Of a DNA stretch of 64,000 nt, positions 17,129-26,120 are shown piece after piece. Each line of letters begins with the position of its first letter. The first letter of the stretch is position 1. Source of the DNA: Chitinophagaceae bacterium (GTDB lineage Bacteria; Bacteroidota; Bacteroidia; Chitinophagales; Chitinophagaceae); assembly GCA_024508725.1 (NCBI GenBank), contig JANINS010000001.1:243837-307836 (forward strand), in the 5' to 3' direction. The notes below the pieces were generated by a model. That model was given only the letters and a program-made list of their open reading frames with translations, had not been told where the DNA came from and made no database searches. The translations under genes were made by a program, and so were the position numbers.

Positions 17129-18517
17129 ATGAAGAATCTTTACCCGCTAAGGATATTTATCGTAGAAGATGACCTGCTGTATTGCTCAATGCTGGAATAC
17201 CATCTTTCACTTAACCCGGATTACCAGGTCAGCAAATTTCATGATGCCAAAAGTTTTCTTGCCACACTACATCAGAAACCAGATGTGGTTTCGCTGGATT
17301 ATTCGCTGCCCGATATGAATGGAGATGCCGTATTGAAAGAGATCAAAGAACTTTCTCCCGATACAAAAACCATTATCGTTTCAGGACAGGAAGATGTGAA
17401 GATTGCGATCGACCTGCTAAAAAAAGGTGCATACGATTACATTGTTAAAGATGCAGATACGAAAGAAAGATTATGGAATGCACTGCAGCACCTGAGAGAA
17501 AATCATGAACTGAGAAAAGAACTGGAAGATCTGAAAGAAGAGGTAGCCAGAAAATATGATTTTAGTAATGTGATCATTGGCAACAGCTTTAACCTGAAAA
17601 AGGTTTTTAGCCTGATGGAGAAAGCGGCTACAGCTAATATCACCGTTTCTATTACCGGCGAAACGGGAACAGGTAAAGAATTGGTGGCAAAATCCATTCA
17701 TTATAATTCACCAAGAAAGAACAAACCTTTTGTTGCAGTAAATGTTGCCGCCATTCCAAAAGACCTGTTGGAAAGTGAGCTTTTCGGTCATGAAAAAGGT
17801 TCGTTCACAGGTTCTATAGCCAGGCGTATTGGTAAGTTTGAAGAAGCCAATAAAGGAACATTGTTCCTGGACGAAATTGGCGAGATGGATATGAGTATGC
17901 AGGCAAAATTGCTTCGTGTATTGCAGGAAAAAGAAGTAACGAGGGTTGGGAGCAATGAAATAATAAAGATCGATGTACGCATCGTTGTCGCTACGCATAA
18001 AAATCTGTCAGAAGAAGTGAAAAAAGGAAACTTCAGGGAAGACCTGTATTATCGATTGCTTGGATTGCCTATTCACTTGCCGCCACTTCGTGAAAGAGAG
18101 AATGATGTTTTGTTGATCGCAAGACATTTTATGGAAGAGTTTTGCAGGGAAAACAACTTTGGGAAAAAACAGCTGTCGGCAGAAGCAAGCAAAAAGCTGC
18201 TGCACCATGGGTTTCCGGGAAATGTAAGAGAACTTAAATCGATCATAGAACTGGCTTGTGTAATGGCAGAAGGCGAAGAGATATTACCTGAACATCTGAA
18301 TATTTTATCATCGAATGTGATCGAGAACTTTGTATTGAAAGAAGCCACGCTTAAAGAATTTAATATAAAACTGATTCAGTATTATCTTGATAAAAACAAC
18401 TACGATGTAATGAAGGTTGCACGGCAACTCGACGTAGGGAAATCGACGATATACCGGATGATACAGAACAAAGAATTATACATAAACAAGCAGTACGGGT
18501 ATTCAGTTTTAAACTAA
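17129..18517 (+). CDS. Sigma-54-dependent response regulator (NtrC family)
   Basis: A 462-residue regulator: receiver (1-120, phospho-acceptor Asp57 in VVSLDYSLPDMNG), AAA+ domain with Walker A GETGTGKEL and Walker B LFLDEIGEM, and a C-terminal Fis-type HTH (VMKVARQLDVGKSTIYRM). The sigma-54 contact loop reads GSFTGS rather than the usual GAFTGA, a possible functional change. The start MKNLYPLRIFIVEDD begins the receiver; an upstream extension from 17012 has no domain. It lies immediately upstream of a hybrid kinase on the same strand, a likely signalling partner. Confidence 0.93.
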   Translation: MKNLYPLRIFIVEDDLLYCSMLEYHLSLNPDYQVSKFHDAKSFLATLHQKPDVVSLDYSLPDMNGDAVLKEIKELSPDTKTIIVSGQEDVKIAIDLLKKGAYDYIVKDADTKERLWNALQHLRENHELRKELEDLKEEVARKYDFSNVIIGNSFNLKKVFSLMEKAATANITVSITGETGTGKELVAKSIHYNSPRKNKPFVAVNVAAIPKDLLESELFGHEKGSFTGSIARRIGKFEEANKGTLFLDEIGEMDMSMQAKLLRVLQEKEVTRVGSNEIIKIDVRIVVATHKNLSEEVKKGNFREDLYYRLLGLPIHLPPLRERENDVLLIARHFMEEFCRENNFGKKQLSAEASKKLLHHGFPGNVRELKSIIELACVMAEGEEILPEHLNILSSNVIENFVLKEATLKEFNIKLIQYYLDKNNYDVMKVARQLDVGKSTIYRMIQNKELYINKQYGYSVLN

Positions 18518-18575
18518 TATTAAATAGCGTTCGTTTTGGATTTTGTACCTTCATCGCCAATATTGCCTGCGAGTA

Positions 18576-21314
18576 ATGGCTATGAACACCTCCTTACAAC
18601 CAGATATCTCTAATACTTCCACACAAACACAAAACGAATGGCTTTTGCTGTTGGTTGCAAATCTGCGTGGAGCAATATTATTAGAAGATGAGCAAAGGGT
18701 TATTCAATTTGCCAATACAGCATTTTGCGAGGTTTTTCATTTGAATGTTGCGGCAGAATCACTGCAGGGTACTTCAACTACAAATACTTGGAAGAATTTT
18801 ACCGGCAATGATACAGAGGCTTTAAAGAAGATCACTTCCATTGCCCAACAATCAAACAAGATCACTGGTAAAGAAATTGAACTGCAAAGTGGAAGAATAT
18901 TGGTCACTGATTTCACTCCCATTCAACAAAACGGAAAGATCGCTGGCTATCTCTGGCAATTCAAAGATGAAACGGAAAAGATCACAGCTGAGCGGTTACT
19001 GAAACAACAACGCAAGTTCTATGAAGATGTATTAAACAGTATTCCATCAGATATTGCTGTTTTTTCTTCCGATCATAAATACCTCTACATTAATCCTGTT
19101 GGATTGGGAGATCCTGAGATACGTCAATGGCTGATCGGTAAAGATGATTTTGATTACTGTGAAAAAAGGAGCAAAGACATTTCGTTTGCACAGAACAGGC
19201 GGGATGTATTTAACAAGATCATAGAGACGGGAAAGCAAAAAGAGTGGGAAGAAAAGATCATTAATAAACAGGGAGAAACAGAATACCATCTTCGTAAGCT
19301 CAGCCCTATTTACGATGCCAACAACAATCTTGTCTGGATCATTGGCTACAGTGTTAACATCACTGAAAGAAAAAAGATCGAAGAGAAGATACAGCTAAGT
19401 GAAAAACGTTATCGTGACCTGTTCGATTACAGCCAGGCCATTATCTGTACACACGATATGAAAGGCAATTTCCTTTCAGCGAATCCTTCGCTGCTGGAAG
19501 TAATGGGTTATTCACTTGACGAGATCGTTGGAAAGAACATCAAAGAATTTTTACAGGAGCAAGACAGGCTTGCTTTTGATGATATTTACCTCAATGCCAT
19601 CAAAGAGAACAATAAGGTTAAAGGTGTTTTCAAAGTAGTGCATAAGAATGGATCAAAGATCTATTTACTCTACCAGAATTACCGTGTAGAAGGATCGCCA
19701 GACAGTGAAGCTTACATCATTGCTTTTGCACAGGATGTTACAGAAAGGGTGAAAGCAGAAAAGGAATTAAAGATTGCCAAACAGCTCACTGAAGAAACAG
19801 CAAGAAACAAAGAGAGATTCCTTGCTAATATGAGCCATGAGATCAGAACCCCGATGAATGGCATCATTGGTATCACCTCTTTCCTGCAAAAGACCACACT
19901 TAATGATGAGCAAAAAAGTTATCTGAACATTGTCCAGGAATCAGCGCATGATCTGCTGACGATCATCAACGATATTCTTGACCTGGAAAAAGTGGGTACC
20001 GGGCAGATACAGTTAGAAAATATTCCTTTTGATATCATCTCTAAAACAAACACCATCATCAAGCTGTTCGAGATCACAGCAAAGAATAAAGGTGTTGATA
20101 TAAGATTTGAAAATAAAGTGGGCAATGAGTTAACGATATCGGGTGACCCGACAAGATTTAACCAGGTGCTGAACAATCTTATCAGCAATGCGGTTAAGTT
20201 TACTTCGAAAGGACATATCACTATTGGTGTTGAAAAGCAGAGAGAAACTTCCAATGAGGTAACGCTTCAGTTCTCTGTATCAGATACAGGTATCGGGATC
20301 GATCCGAACAATCTCGAAAAGATATTCAATCCATTTACCCAGGCTTATCCGGAGACCACACGTATGTATGGCGGAACCGGTCTTGGTCTAGCTATTACCA
20401 AGAATCTTGTTGAACTGCAGGGTGGAACGATTATCGTAGACAGCCAACCCAAAAAAGGAAGCACTTTTACCTTTACGATCCCTTATAAAAAAACTGAAAT
20501 TGAAGCAGCTACTTCAATACAGAAAGAGCCCTTGACCAATACCCTTGGGGAGTTGAATATTCTGGTTGCTGAAGACAACGAGATCAACCAGGTACTTACC
20601 ACCGGCATGTTGCAACAGTTAGGTTTCAAAGCCACTTTTGTAAGTAATGGTGTGGATGTATTGAACCAGTTACAACAAGAACATTTCGACCTGGTATTAA
20701 TGGATATCCAGATGCCGGAAATGAATGGATACGAAGCAACCAGGCAGATCAGGACTTTATCAGATACTAAACGAAATATTCCTATCATTGCATTAACTGC
20801 TAATGCACTGAAAGGGGAAGAAGAAAATTACATCGCAGCAGGAATGAATGGCTACCTCACAAAGCCCTTTTCAGAAGCTGCATTGTACGAAACGATCAAA
20901 GCGGTTATTGAAAGCCGGCAAGATACCATCCAACAAAACCAAACAGAGATGAGTCAACCTTCAAACGCAGCAGAGAAATTATATGATCTTACTATGGTAA
21001 ATGAACTGGCTAGAGGTAACCAGGAATTCATTATGAACCTTGCCAAGATTTTCATCGATACCGTTCCACCCACTGCCAAAGAAATGACAGAAGCCTGTGA
21101 GCAGAAAAAATGGGAGCAGATGGGTAAACTGGCTCATAAGCTTAAGTCAACAATAGATACAATGAATATCGCATCGCTTAAAGATGACATTCGTGCTATT
21201 GAAAAAAATGGCAAAGAACAAAAGAACCTCGATATTACACCTGCAATGGTAGAAAAAGCAGACTTAGTGATCAGGCAGGTGAGTGAACAACTCAAAGCAG
21301 AATTCAATTTATAA
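18576..21314 (+). CDS. Hybrid histidine kinase (PAS-PAS-PAS-HisKA-HATPase-REC-Hpt)
   Basis: A 912-residue sensor without obvious membrane segments. Three PAS-like domains (about 20-125, 150-270, 280-395) precede HisKA with His421 in NMSHEIRTPMNG, an HATPase with NLISNAVKFT, DTGIGI and YGGTGLGLAI, a receiver with Asp710 in LVLMDIQMPEMNGYE, and a C-terminal Hpt domain with His854 in LAHKLKST. A full phosphorelay is therefore inside one protein. Probable output is the upstream sigma-54 regulator or the separate receivers nearby. The start is placed at ATG 18576; ATG 18582 is also possible. Confidence 0.93.
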   Translation: MAMNTSLQPDISNTSTQTQNEWLLLLVANLRGAILLEDEQRVIQFANTAFCEVFHLNVAAESLQGTSTTNTWKNFTGNDTEALKKITSIAQQSNKITGKEIELQSGRILVTDFTPIQQNGKIAGYLWQFKDETEKITAERLLKQQRKFYEDVLNSIPSDIAVFSSDHKYLYINPVGLGDPEIRQWLIGKDDFDYCEKRSKDISFAQNRRDVFNKIIETGKQKEWEEKIINKQGETEYHLRKLSPIYDANNNLVWIIGYSVNITERKKIEEKIQLSEKRYRDLFDYSQAIICTHDMKGNFLSANPSLLEVMGYSLDEIVGKNIKEFLQEQDRLAFDDIYLNAIKENNKVKGVFKVVHKNGSKIYLLYQNYRVEGSPDSEAYIIAFAQDVTERVKAEKELKIAKQLTEETARNKERFLANMSHEIRTPMNGIIGITSFLQKTTLNDEQKSYLNIVQESAHDLLTIINDILDLEKVGTGQIQLENIPFDIISKTNTIIKLFEITAKNKGVDIRFENKVGNELTISGDPTRFNQVLNNLISNAVKFTSKGHITIGVEKQRETSNEVTLQFSVSDTGIGIDPNNLEKIFNPFTQAYPETTRMYGGTGLGLAITKNLVELQGGTIIVDSQPKKGSTFTFTIPYKKTEIEAATSIQKEPLTNTLGELNILVAEDNEINQVLTTGMLQQLGFKATFVSNGVDVLNQLQQEHFDLVLMDIQMPEMNGYEATRQIRTLSDTKRNIPIIALTANALKGEEENYIAAGMNGYLTKPFSEAALYETIKAVIESRQDTIQQNQTEMSQPSNAAEKLYDLTMVNELARGNQEFIMNLAKIFIDTVPPTAKEMTEACEQKKWEQMGKLAHKLKSTIDTMNIASLKDDIRAIEKNGKEQKNLDITPAMVEKADLVIRQVSEQLKAEFNL

Positions 21315-21334
21315 GCTTAAATAAATAGCATAGA

Positions 21335-21359
21335 AAAAGCCCTCGATTTGAGGGCTTTT
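21335..21359. terminator. Bidirectional terminator between convergent genes
   Basis: Perfect 10-bp stem AAAAGCCCTC (21335-21344) / GAGGGCTTTT (21350-21359) with a 5-nt loop, between the convergent hybrid kinase and the minus-strand small gene. Confidence 0.85.
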
Positions 21360-21384
21360 CATTTTATCCTAATTCATCTCACAA

Positions 21385-21720
21385 CTAACTTTCTCTTCCT
21401 TCGGCTCCTTCAACAGGTATTTGTCTAAGGAAATCATCATACCCATCATCCTCATGATTACTGTAAGCTCCATATGCATCAATGCTATAGCCTACTAAGC
21501 CGTCGTTTGCTTCAATAACGTACAAAGCAGCCATCTCAGAAGGACTGGAATCACCTTCGAAGCGGTAGGTTTTAACCACCTTCAGATCTTCGGGTTGATA
21601 GTATTTTCCCTTACCTGCAGTAAAACCGTCAGGTGTCATTTTAAATTCGTTGTCTTTTTTATTTACCCTGAGGATCTCCATCACCTCAGATAATGTGGTC
21701 ATTTTTTGAGTGCTATCCAT
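21385..21720 (-). CDS. Small acidic hypothetical protein
   Basis: A 111-residue cytosolic protein (MTTLSEVMEILRVNKKDNEF; DLKVVKTYRFEGDSSPSEMA; EANDGLVGYSIDAYGAYSNH). It is acidic, with no signal peptide or membrane segment. I recognise it only as a type of conserved Bacteroidota hypothetical protein. It starts 43 bases after the sigma-54 regulator stop on the same strand and may share its transcript. Function unknown. Confidence 0.6.
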   Translation of the reverse strand: MDSTQKMTTLSEVMEILRVNKKDNEFKMTPDGFTAGKGKYYQPEDLKVVKTYRFEGDSSPSEMAALYVIEANDGLVGYSIDAYGAYSNHEDDGYDDFLRQIPVEGAEGRES

Positions 21721-21763
21721 ACACCAGATTTTATATAGCTGATTCAAAACGTGTGCCTGAGGT

Positions 21764-23140
21764 TCAGTGCATCAATTCGTAATGTTTCAGTTTGTTGTAA
21801 AGTGTTTTGCGATCGATGTTTAAAAGTTCTGCAGCTTTTGATTTGTTGAAGTTCACTTTCTGCAAAGCACTTAATATGATCTCATATTCTGCCATGAATG
21901 CAGCTGAGCGTAACGTACCTTTCAGATCATTTTTTGGTTGTTTCACCTCCACGTTCATGCTTAACCTTGCAGAAGATCTTGAAAGCTCAGCAGGAATTGA
22001 TTTTTGATTGATCGAGGTGCCGGTACATAACAATGCAGCTTTGCGAATAACATTTCGCATTTCACGTAAATTTCCCGGCCATTCGTATTGAAGAAAAATA
22101 TCCATCACTTCTTTATCAAAGCCTGTGATATTCTTCCCCAGTTCTGCATTGCATTGTTGCAGAAAATGATTGGCAAACACTGGCAGGTCATCTTTCCTTT
22201 CACGTAACGTAGGAATAATGATCGAGAATTCATTGAACCTGTGATAAAGATCTTCACGAAACTTTCCATTGAGATAACAGGTTTGCAGGTTTTCGTTTGA
22301 AGCAACAATGATCCTTACATCAGTTGGTATCTCTTTATCGCCTCCTACCCTCCTGATCTTTTTTTCCTGTATGGCTCTTAATAAAGTAGCCTGGATCTCG
22401 TACGACAGGTTGGCCACTTCATCAAGAAATAAGGTTCCGCCGTTAGCGATCTCAAAATTTCCTTCTTTATCGGTTGCAGCGCCTGTAAAAGAACCTTTCA
22501 CATATCCAAACAGTTCGCTGGAAGCAAGTTCTTTTGATAGCGTACCGCAATCTACTGCTACAAATGGTTTGTCTTTTCTATTGCTGAGCTCATGAATGGT
22601 TCTTGCGATCACTTCTTTACCTGTTCCGCTTTCGCCGTACAGCACAATGCTATAGTCAGTAGGTGCCACCAATTCTATTTGCCGGTACATTTCCCTGGTT
22701 GAATCTCCAACTCCTCTCAGGTAAACAGGAGCTGAAGACCTGCTTGAAGTAAAAGCATAGGTTGTTGATGTAGCAGCAGTGTTATCTTCGAATGCCTTCT
22801 GTATCACCCGAAGTACATCTTCCGGTTTCAGTGGTTTCAAAAGAAAATCACAGGCTCCCAACCTCATTACATTTACCGCTGTTTTAATATCATCATACCC
22901 GGTAAAAATGATCACCCTGGTATTTTCGTTCACTTTCTTAATCTCCTGGAGTACTTTTGAACCTTCGGTATCGCCAAGCCGATAATCACACATAACGAGG
23001 TCAAAACTATTTTCCCGGAATTTTTTTAAGCCTTTAGAGCCAGAATGAGCGAAATCTGTAGTATACCCCTCTTTATTAAGCAGGTTTACCAAAAGAGAAC
23101 ACAAGTCTGTATCATCTTCGATGATGAGTATCCTTTTCAT
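21764..23140 (-). CDS. Sigma-54-dependent response regulator (NtrC family), second copy
   Basis: A 458-residue regulator with receiver (Asp52 in LVMCDYRLGDTEG), AAA+ domain (Walker A GESGTGKEV, sigma-54 loop GSFTGA, Walker B LFLDEVANL) and a C-terminal Fis-type HTH (KSKAAELLNIDRKTLYNKLK). It is complete and normal in length. Divergent from it, 161 bases away, is a stand-alone receiver (23302). With the hybrid kinase and the other NtrC-type regulator it forms a dense signalling cluster. Target genes cannot be named. Confidence 0.93.
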   Translation of the reverse strand: MKRILIIEDDTDLCSLLVNLLNKEGYTTDFAHSGSKGLKKFRENSFDLVMCDYRLGDTEGSKVLQEIKKVNENTRVIIFTGYDDIKTAVNVMRLGACDFLLKPLKPEDVLRVIQKAFEDNTAATSTTYAFTSSRSSAPVYLRGVGDSTREMYRQIELVAPTDYSIVLYGESGTGKEVIARTIHELSNRKDKPFVAVDCGTLSKELASSELFGYVKGSFTGAATDKEGNFEIANGGTLFLDEVANLSYEIQATLLRAIQEKKIRRVGGDKEIPTDVRIIVASNENLQTCYLNGKFREDLYHRFNEFSIIIPTLRERKDDLPVFANHFLQQCNAELGKNITGFDKEVMDIFLQYEWPGNLREMRNVIRKAALLCTGTSINQKSIPAELSRSSARLSMNVEVKQPKNDLKGTLRSAAFMAEYEIILSALQKVNFNKSKAAELLNIDRKTLYNKLKHYELMH

Positions 23141-23301
23141 AACAGCATAGGTTTTAATGCAAAGCCGTGGTTAAGGCTAAAGCTGGTACAAAAACCGTTC
23201 CCTGAAAATAAACCTTAAAAAATGCCGTTGATATATATATCAGGCACTTGTGCCGAAATATTGGCGGGTAAATTGTTGTTTAATCACCAAATTCCAACAT
23301 A

Positions 23302-23694
23302 ATGCATTCTGCCGATGCCCAGAAAATTCTGATTATAGACGACGAAGTTGATATATGCTTTTTGTTGAGCAACCTGTTGAAAAAAAAGAATTTTCAAACA
23401 CAATCCGCTTTCGATATCCACCAGGCCAAGATGGCCCTGGCTCATTATACACCTTCTGTTGTATTCTTAGACAACCATCTTACCGACGGTTTAGGGTTGA
23501 ATTTTATCCCGTACATCAAAGAGAACTGTCCTGATGCTAAGATCATTATGATCACCGCTTACGATGATAAAGAAAGCCAGGAAGAAGCATTTGAAAAGGG
23601 AGTGGATGATTTTGTAAGTAAGCCACTTCGCTGGGATATTCTTAATGCAGCTATTGAACGTGTTTTAACCAAATCCACATTGGTGGCTGAGTAA
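23302..23694 (+). CDS. Stand-alone response-regulator receiver
   Basis: A 130-residue single-domain receiver: acidic pair DDE at 13-15, phospho-acceptor Asp57 in VVFLDNHLTDG, Thr in MITAYDD and Lys in VSKPL. It lacks an output domain, so it probably acts as a phosphate shuttle or sink, or by protein binding. It is divergent from the NtrC-type regulator at 21764-23140, and both may answer to the nearby hybrid kinase. Confidence 0.88.
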   Translation: MHSADAQKILIIDDEVDICFLLSNLLKKKNFQTQSAFDIHQAKMALAHYTPSVVFLDNHLTDGLGLNFIPYIKENCPDAKIIMITAYDDKESQEEAFEKGVDDFVSKPLRWDILNAAIERVLTKSTLVAE

Positions 23695-24115
23695 TGTAGA
23701 ACTGCCTCTACAAGTTTCTACACAAGGTCACTTAATGAACGACATTTCGATTATTCTATTCACCTTAATTTCAGCTTAAGAGGTTATTTCACTCAAAAAG
23801 TTCCAATGCCTGGTTTTGCATGGAGTTGCGGGGTTGCAGAAATGTTTGCTATTATACATGCAATCGTTGGAAGCATAAGATCTGAATCTTCTCAACCATT
23901 CAATTTTTTAAAACGTCAGCTGTCAGCAGTTTATAAATTATTACTGTTGGTAGTAATTGATAACATCAACATATCATCAGTATTCACATGACTACATGTT
24001 TGCAGTTTCTTTTGTAATGCATTTGTAATGTTGATATGTAATGAGTATGTATAATAAACACATTCATTATCAGGTGGTATGTTAATTGCATCTGTTACAC
24101 CCTAAACGATTGAAT
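23695..24115. other. Intergenic stretch without supported gene
   Basis: No gene, terminator or strong repeat is evident. A 61-codon ORF at 23806-23991 has no family resemblance and is treated as spurious. The AT-rich 3' part (24000-24115) presumably carries the promoter of the DUF2383 gene. Confidence 0.5.
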
Positions 24116-24580
24116 ATGCAAACTACAATATCCCCTGGCCAAAGCATCAGGCAACGCTACGTAGCTGAGAAATTGAATTCACTTTTGGATGTAATGCACG
24201 AAAGCAAAAGAGGCTATGAAAAGATCGCTTCCCAATCATCTGACAGGAATTTTCAAAGAGCAGTTGGCAGCCTGGCGTTAGAGTGTGGCCAGTACATTAA
24301 CGAGCTTGCAAATCAGATCATGAGTCTTGGTATAAAGCCGATATCCGACAGAACCAAAGACAAGTATATCTGGAACCAGATCAGTACTAAGGTTGAAAAA
24401 GAAGACGACATTTTAAAAGCCTGCTATGGAAGTGAGCGTATCATCTTAAAAGCTTACAGGGATGTGTTGAACGATCCATCTGTTTTACACCCGCTTCGCC
24501 AGATGATCACTTACCAGTTAAACGGGATGAAGTATGCTTTTGTAAAAGTGAAACTGCTGAACACGGCAATTCATTTATAA
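24116..24580 (+). CDS. DUF2383 / PA2169-like four-helix-bundle protein
   Basis: A 154-residue, fully helical cytosolic protein (LNSLLDVMHESKRGYEKIAS near the start; ILKACYGSERIILKAYRDVL in the middle). It resembles the ferritin-like DUF2383 (PA2169 family) found in stress-induced operons of many environmental bacteria; the function is unproven. The start ATG 24116 is the family-like one; an upstream extension to 24086 is not conserved. It ends at a strong hairpin terminator and neighbours other stress-type genes. Confidence 0.75.
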   Translation: MQTTISPGQSIRQRYVAEKLNSLLDVMHESKRGYEKIASQSSDRNFQRAVGSLALECGQYINELANQIMSLGIKPISDRTKDKYIWNQISTKVEKEDDILKACYGSERIILKAYRDVLNDPSVLHPLRQMITYQLNGMKYAFVKVKLLNTAIHL

Positions 24581-24603
24581 CTGTAGCCATCTATCTAAAA
24601 TGA

Positions 24604-24643
24604 AATAAGCTTCGAGGTTAACACTTCGAAGCTTATTTTTTTC
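24604..24643 (+). terminator. Rho-independent terminator of the DUF2383 gene
   Basis: AAGCTTCGA(G) and (T)TCGAAGCTT arms (about 24607-24634) form a long stem followed by a T-rich run on the plus strand. On the minus strand the same hairpin immediately follows the TPP aptamer, with a weaker T-run. Confidence 0.75.
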
Positions 24644-24644
24644 C

Positions 24645-24722
24645 GTATTCCCTTCGCTGGTATTATCCAGATCAGGTTGTGAGGGTTTACTCTCAGGCTT
24701 GTTATAAAGGCACCCCTACCGG
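24645..24722 (-). promoter_or_regulatory. TPP (thiamin pyrophosphate) riboswitch aptamer, orphan
   Basis: On the minus strand the conserved THI-box elements appear in order: GGGGTGCC, CCTGAGA, ACCC, ACCTGATCTGGATAATACCA and GCGAAGGGAA, closed by a short P1 helix (CCGGTA / TACGG). This is a complete TPP aptamer. Downstream on the minus strand there is only a hairpin (24607-24634) and then the antisense strand of the DUF2383 gene, so no thiamine biosynthesis or transport gene is controlled in cis. Confidence 0.88.
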
Positions 24723-24809
24723 AAAAATGCTTTATATATAAATCCAAAACACTGTGCCAGAATCGTAGGCCAGGAGTTAAGCTTATTTCCTATAAATTAA
24801 AAAAAACGC

Positions 24810-24989
24810 TTAATTACTTTCGCCTGTTTTTAACTCGTTTTGCAAAGCCCGGATCTGTTCTCTTAATTTCTTTAACTCGCTAAAGACTTTGCCATTGATA
24901 AGTGCCAGGCGATATTCTTTTTCCATTTCGTTCAGCCGGATGATGAGATCGATATGATGATCCTCAGGAGTTGGTGTTGTTTCTCTCAT
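24810..24989 (-). CDS. Small coiled-coil hypothetical protein
   Basis: A 59-residue protein predicted to be one long helix (HHIDLIIRLNEMEKEYRLAL then KVFSELKKLREQIRALQNEL). No family is recognised; similar short coiled-coil proteins are common in Bacteroidota. The ATG at 24989 gives the soluble helical protein; an upstream start at 25034 adds an unlikely hydrophobic tail. It lies upstream of the TPP aptamer on the same strand, so the aptamer could also be in its 3' region. Confidence 0.5.
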   Translation of the reverse strand: MRETTPTPEDHHIDLIIRLNEMEKEYRLALINGKVFSELKKLREQIRALQNELKTGESN

Positions 24990-25165
24990 GGTAACAGGTA
25001 TGGAGAAACAAAATACAACATCATTATAAAGCAATAAAAGCCTGTTTTTTCACACGGTGCCAGCATTTACTTCACCAATCTCAAAAAACAGGCATGTGAA
25101 TTTCCTGTTCACCAACTTCTATCAGCTGATCGCTGAAAATGAAAACCTTACAGATCGAATGTTCT

Positions 25166-25591
25166 TTATTTCTTACGGGATGCTCTTTTCTTAGCTCCTT
25201 TTTTTGCTGCTTTAGACCGGGATGCAGAACTGGTTTTTTTCGCTGTGCTACGTTTCCTGGTTGTTTTCTTTGCCGAACTGCTTCTTGTTCTTGATGATGA
25301 AGATGATTTTTTAGCACTTTTCTTTGCAGCAGATTTTTTTGGTGCTGATTTTTTAGCTGATGATTTTTTCGCAGCTGATTTCTTTGCAGTGGATTTTTTT
25401 GCTGCAGACTTTTTAGCTGATTTTTTTGCAGGAGCTTTATAGCCTTTCTCCCTGCTTTCTGACAATGCGATCGCAACTGCCTGCTTCTGATCTTTTACTT
25501 TTTTACCACTTCCACTTTTTAGTGTTCCTTTTTTCATCCGGTGCATGGTATCTCCTACATGCTCCTGTGTTTTCTTACTGTACTTTGCCAT
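25166..25591 (-). CDS. DUF6496 protein with lysine/alanine-rich histone H1-like tail
   Basis: A 141-residue basic protein. The N-terminal 50 residues (KKTQEHVGDTMHRMKKGTLK; KQAVAIALSESREKG) match the DUF6496 module. The remainder is a low-complexity tail of AKKS/AKKT repeats as in bacterial histone H1-like proteins, so DNA or RNA binding is likely. The repeats make a second long open frame (25081-25476) in another frame, which is an artefact. It sits in a group with cold-shock and DUF2383 genes. Confidence 0.85.
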   Translation of the reverse strand: MAKYSKKTQEHVGDTMHRMKKGTLKSGSGKKVKDQKQAVAIALSESREKGYKAPAKKSAKKSAAKKSTAKKSAAKKSSAKKSAPKKSAAKKSAKKSSSSSRTRSSSAKKTTRKRSTAKKTSSASRSKAAKKGAKKRASRKK

Positions 25592-25893
25592 AATGGGTTA
25601 TTTGCTATCAATCGCCTCAAGGTATATGCCAGCTGTGGAGTTTATTTGAGTTGAAGCATTGGATAATGAATGTTACTATTTCATTTAATCCTGCTGCGAA
25701 CGATAAAGTGTTATCTTCACCATTCATCTCAACCTGTTCTCAGCATTAGCACACTGATTACATCTTGACTAACGATGTTATCATGGAATCAAGATCAGCT
25801 TCAATTTTCAATAAAGTAAATTCGATATCTCTATTTGCTTTCGGGACTTATGGAATTGCAAGGCTGCAACATGTTAACTACTAATACAACATT
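25592..25893 (+). promoter_or_regulatory. Long leader region of the cold-shock gene with a duplicated motif
   Basis: The 300-bp gene-free region upstream of the cold-shock gene contains ATCTCAACCTGTTCTCAGCATTAGCA (25726-25751 in part), of which 24 of 26 bases recur at 62730-62755 upstream of another small gene. Long 5' leaders are usual for cold-shock genes. The motif may be a promoter of an alternative sigma factor or an RNA element; this is inference. Confidence 0.45.
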
Positions 25894-26097
25894 ATGACTG
25901 ACCAGAATACCGGAACTGTAAAGTTCTTTAATGAAGCCAAGGGATTTGGTTTCATTTCGCAAGACAACTCAAGCAAAGAGTATTTCGTACATGCAAACAA
26001 TTTATCGCAACCTGTAGAGAAGAACGATAAGGTTGCATTTGATGTACGGGAAGGAAGAAAAGGACCTGAAGCTTACAATGTAAAGAAGCTGCAATAA
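25894..26097 (+). CDS. Cold-shock protein (CspA family)
   Basis: A 67-residue OB-fold nucleic-acid chaperone with RNP1 KGFGFIS and RNP2 YFVHAN, the full length of the family. It binds single-stranded RNA or DNA and relieves secondary structure under cold or growth-shift stress. Preceded by a long leader. A second, larger cold-shock-domain protein lies nearby on the minus strand (26573-27028) next to RhlE. Confidence 0.93.
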   Translation: MTDQNTGTVKFFNEAKGFGFISQDNSSKEYFVHANNLSQPVEKNDKVAFDVREGRKGPEAYNVKKLQ

Positions 26098-26120
26098 AGT
26101 AATTGATCGAACCATTCAAA

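Noticed and set aside
23806-23991. 61-codon ORF after the stand-alone receiver
   Set aside because: No family resemblance, no promoter or spacing support.
24600-24722. TPP riboswitch controlling the DUF2383 gene
   Set aside because: The aptamer is on the opposite strand and downstream of that gene, so it cannot act on its mRNA in cis.
25081-25476. 131-codon minus-strand ORF within the DUF6496 gene
   Set aside because: Alternate frame of the AAG/GCx lysine-alanine repeats; the DUF6496 frame has the recognised N-terminal module.
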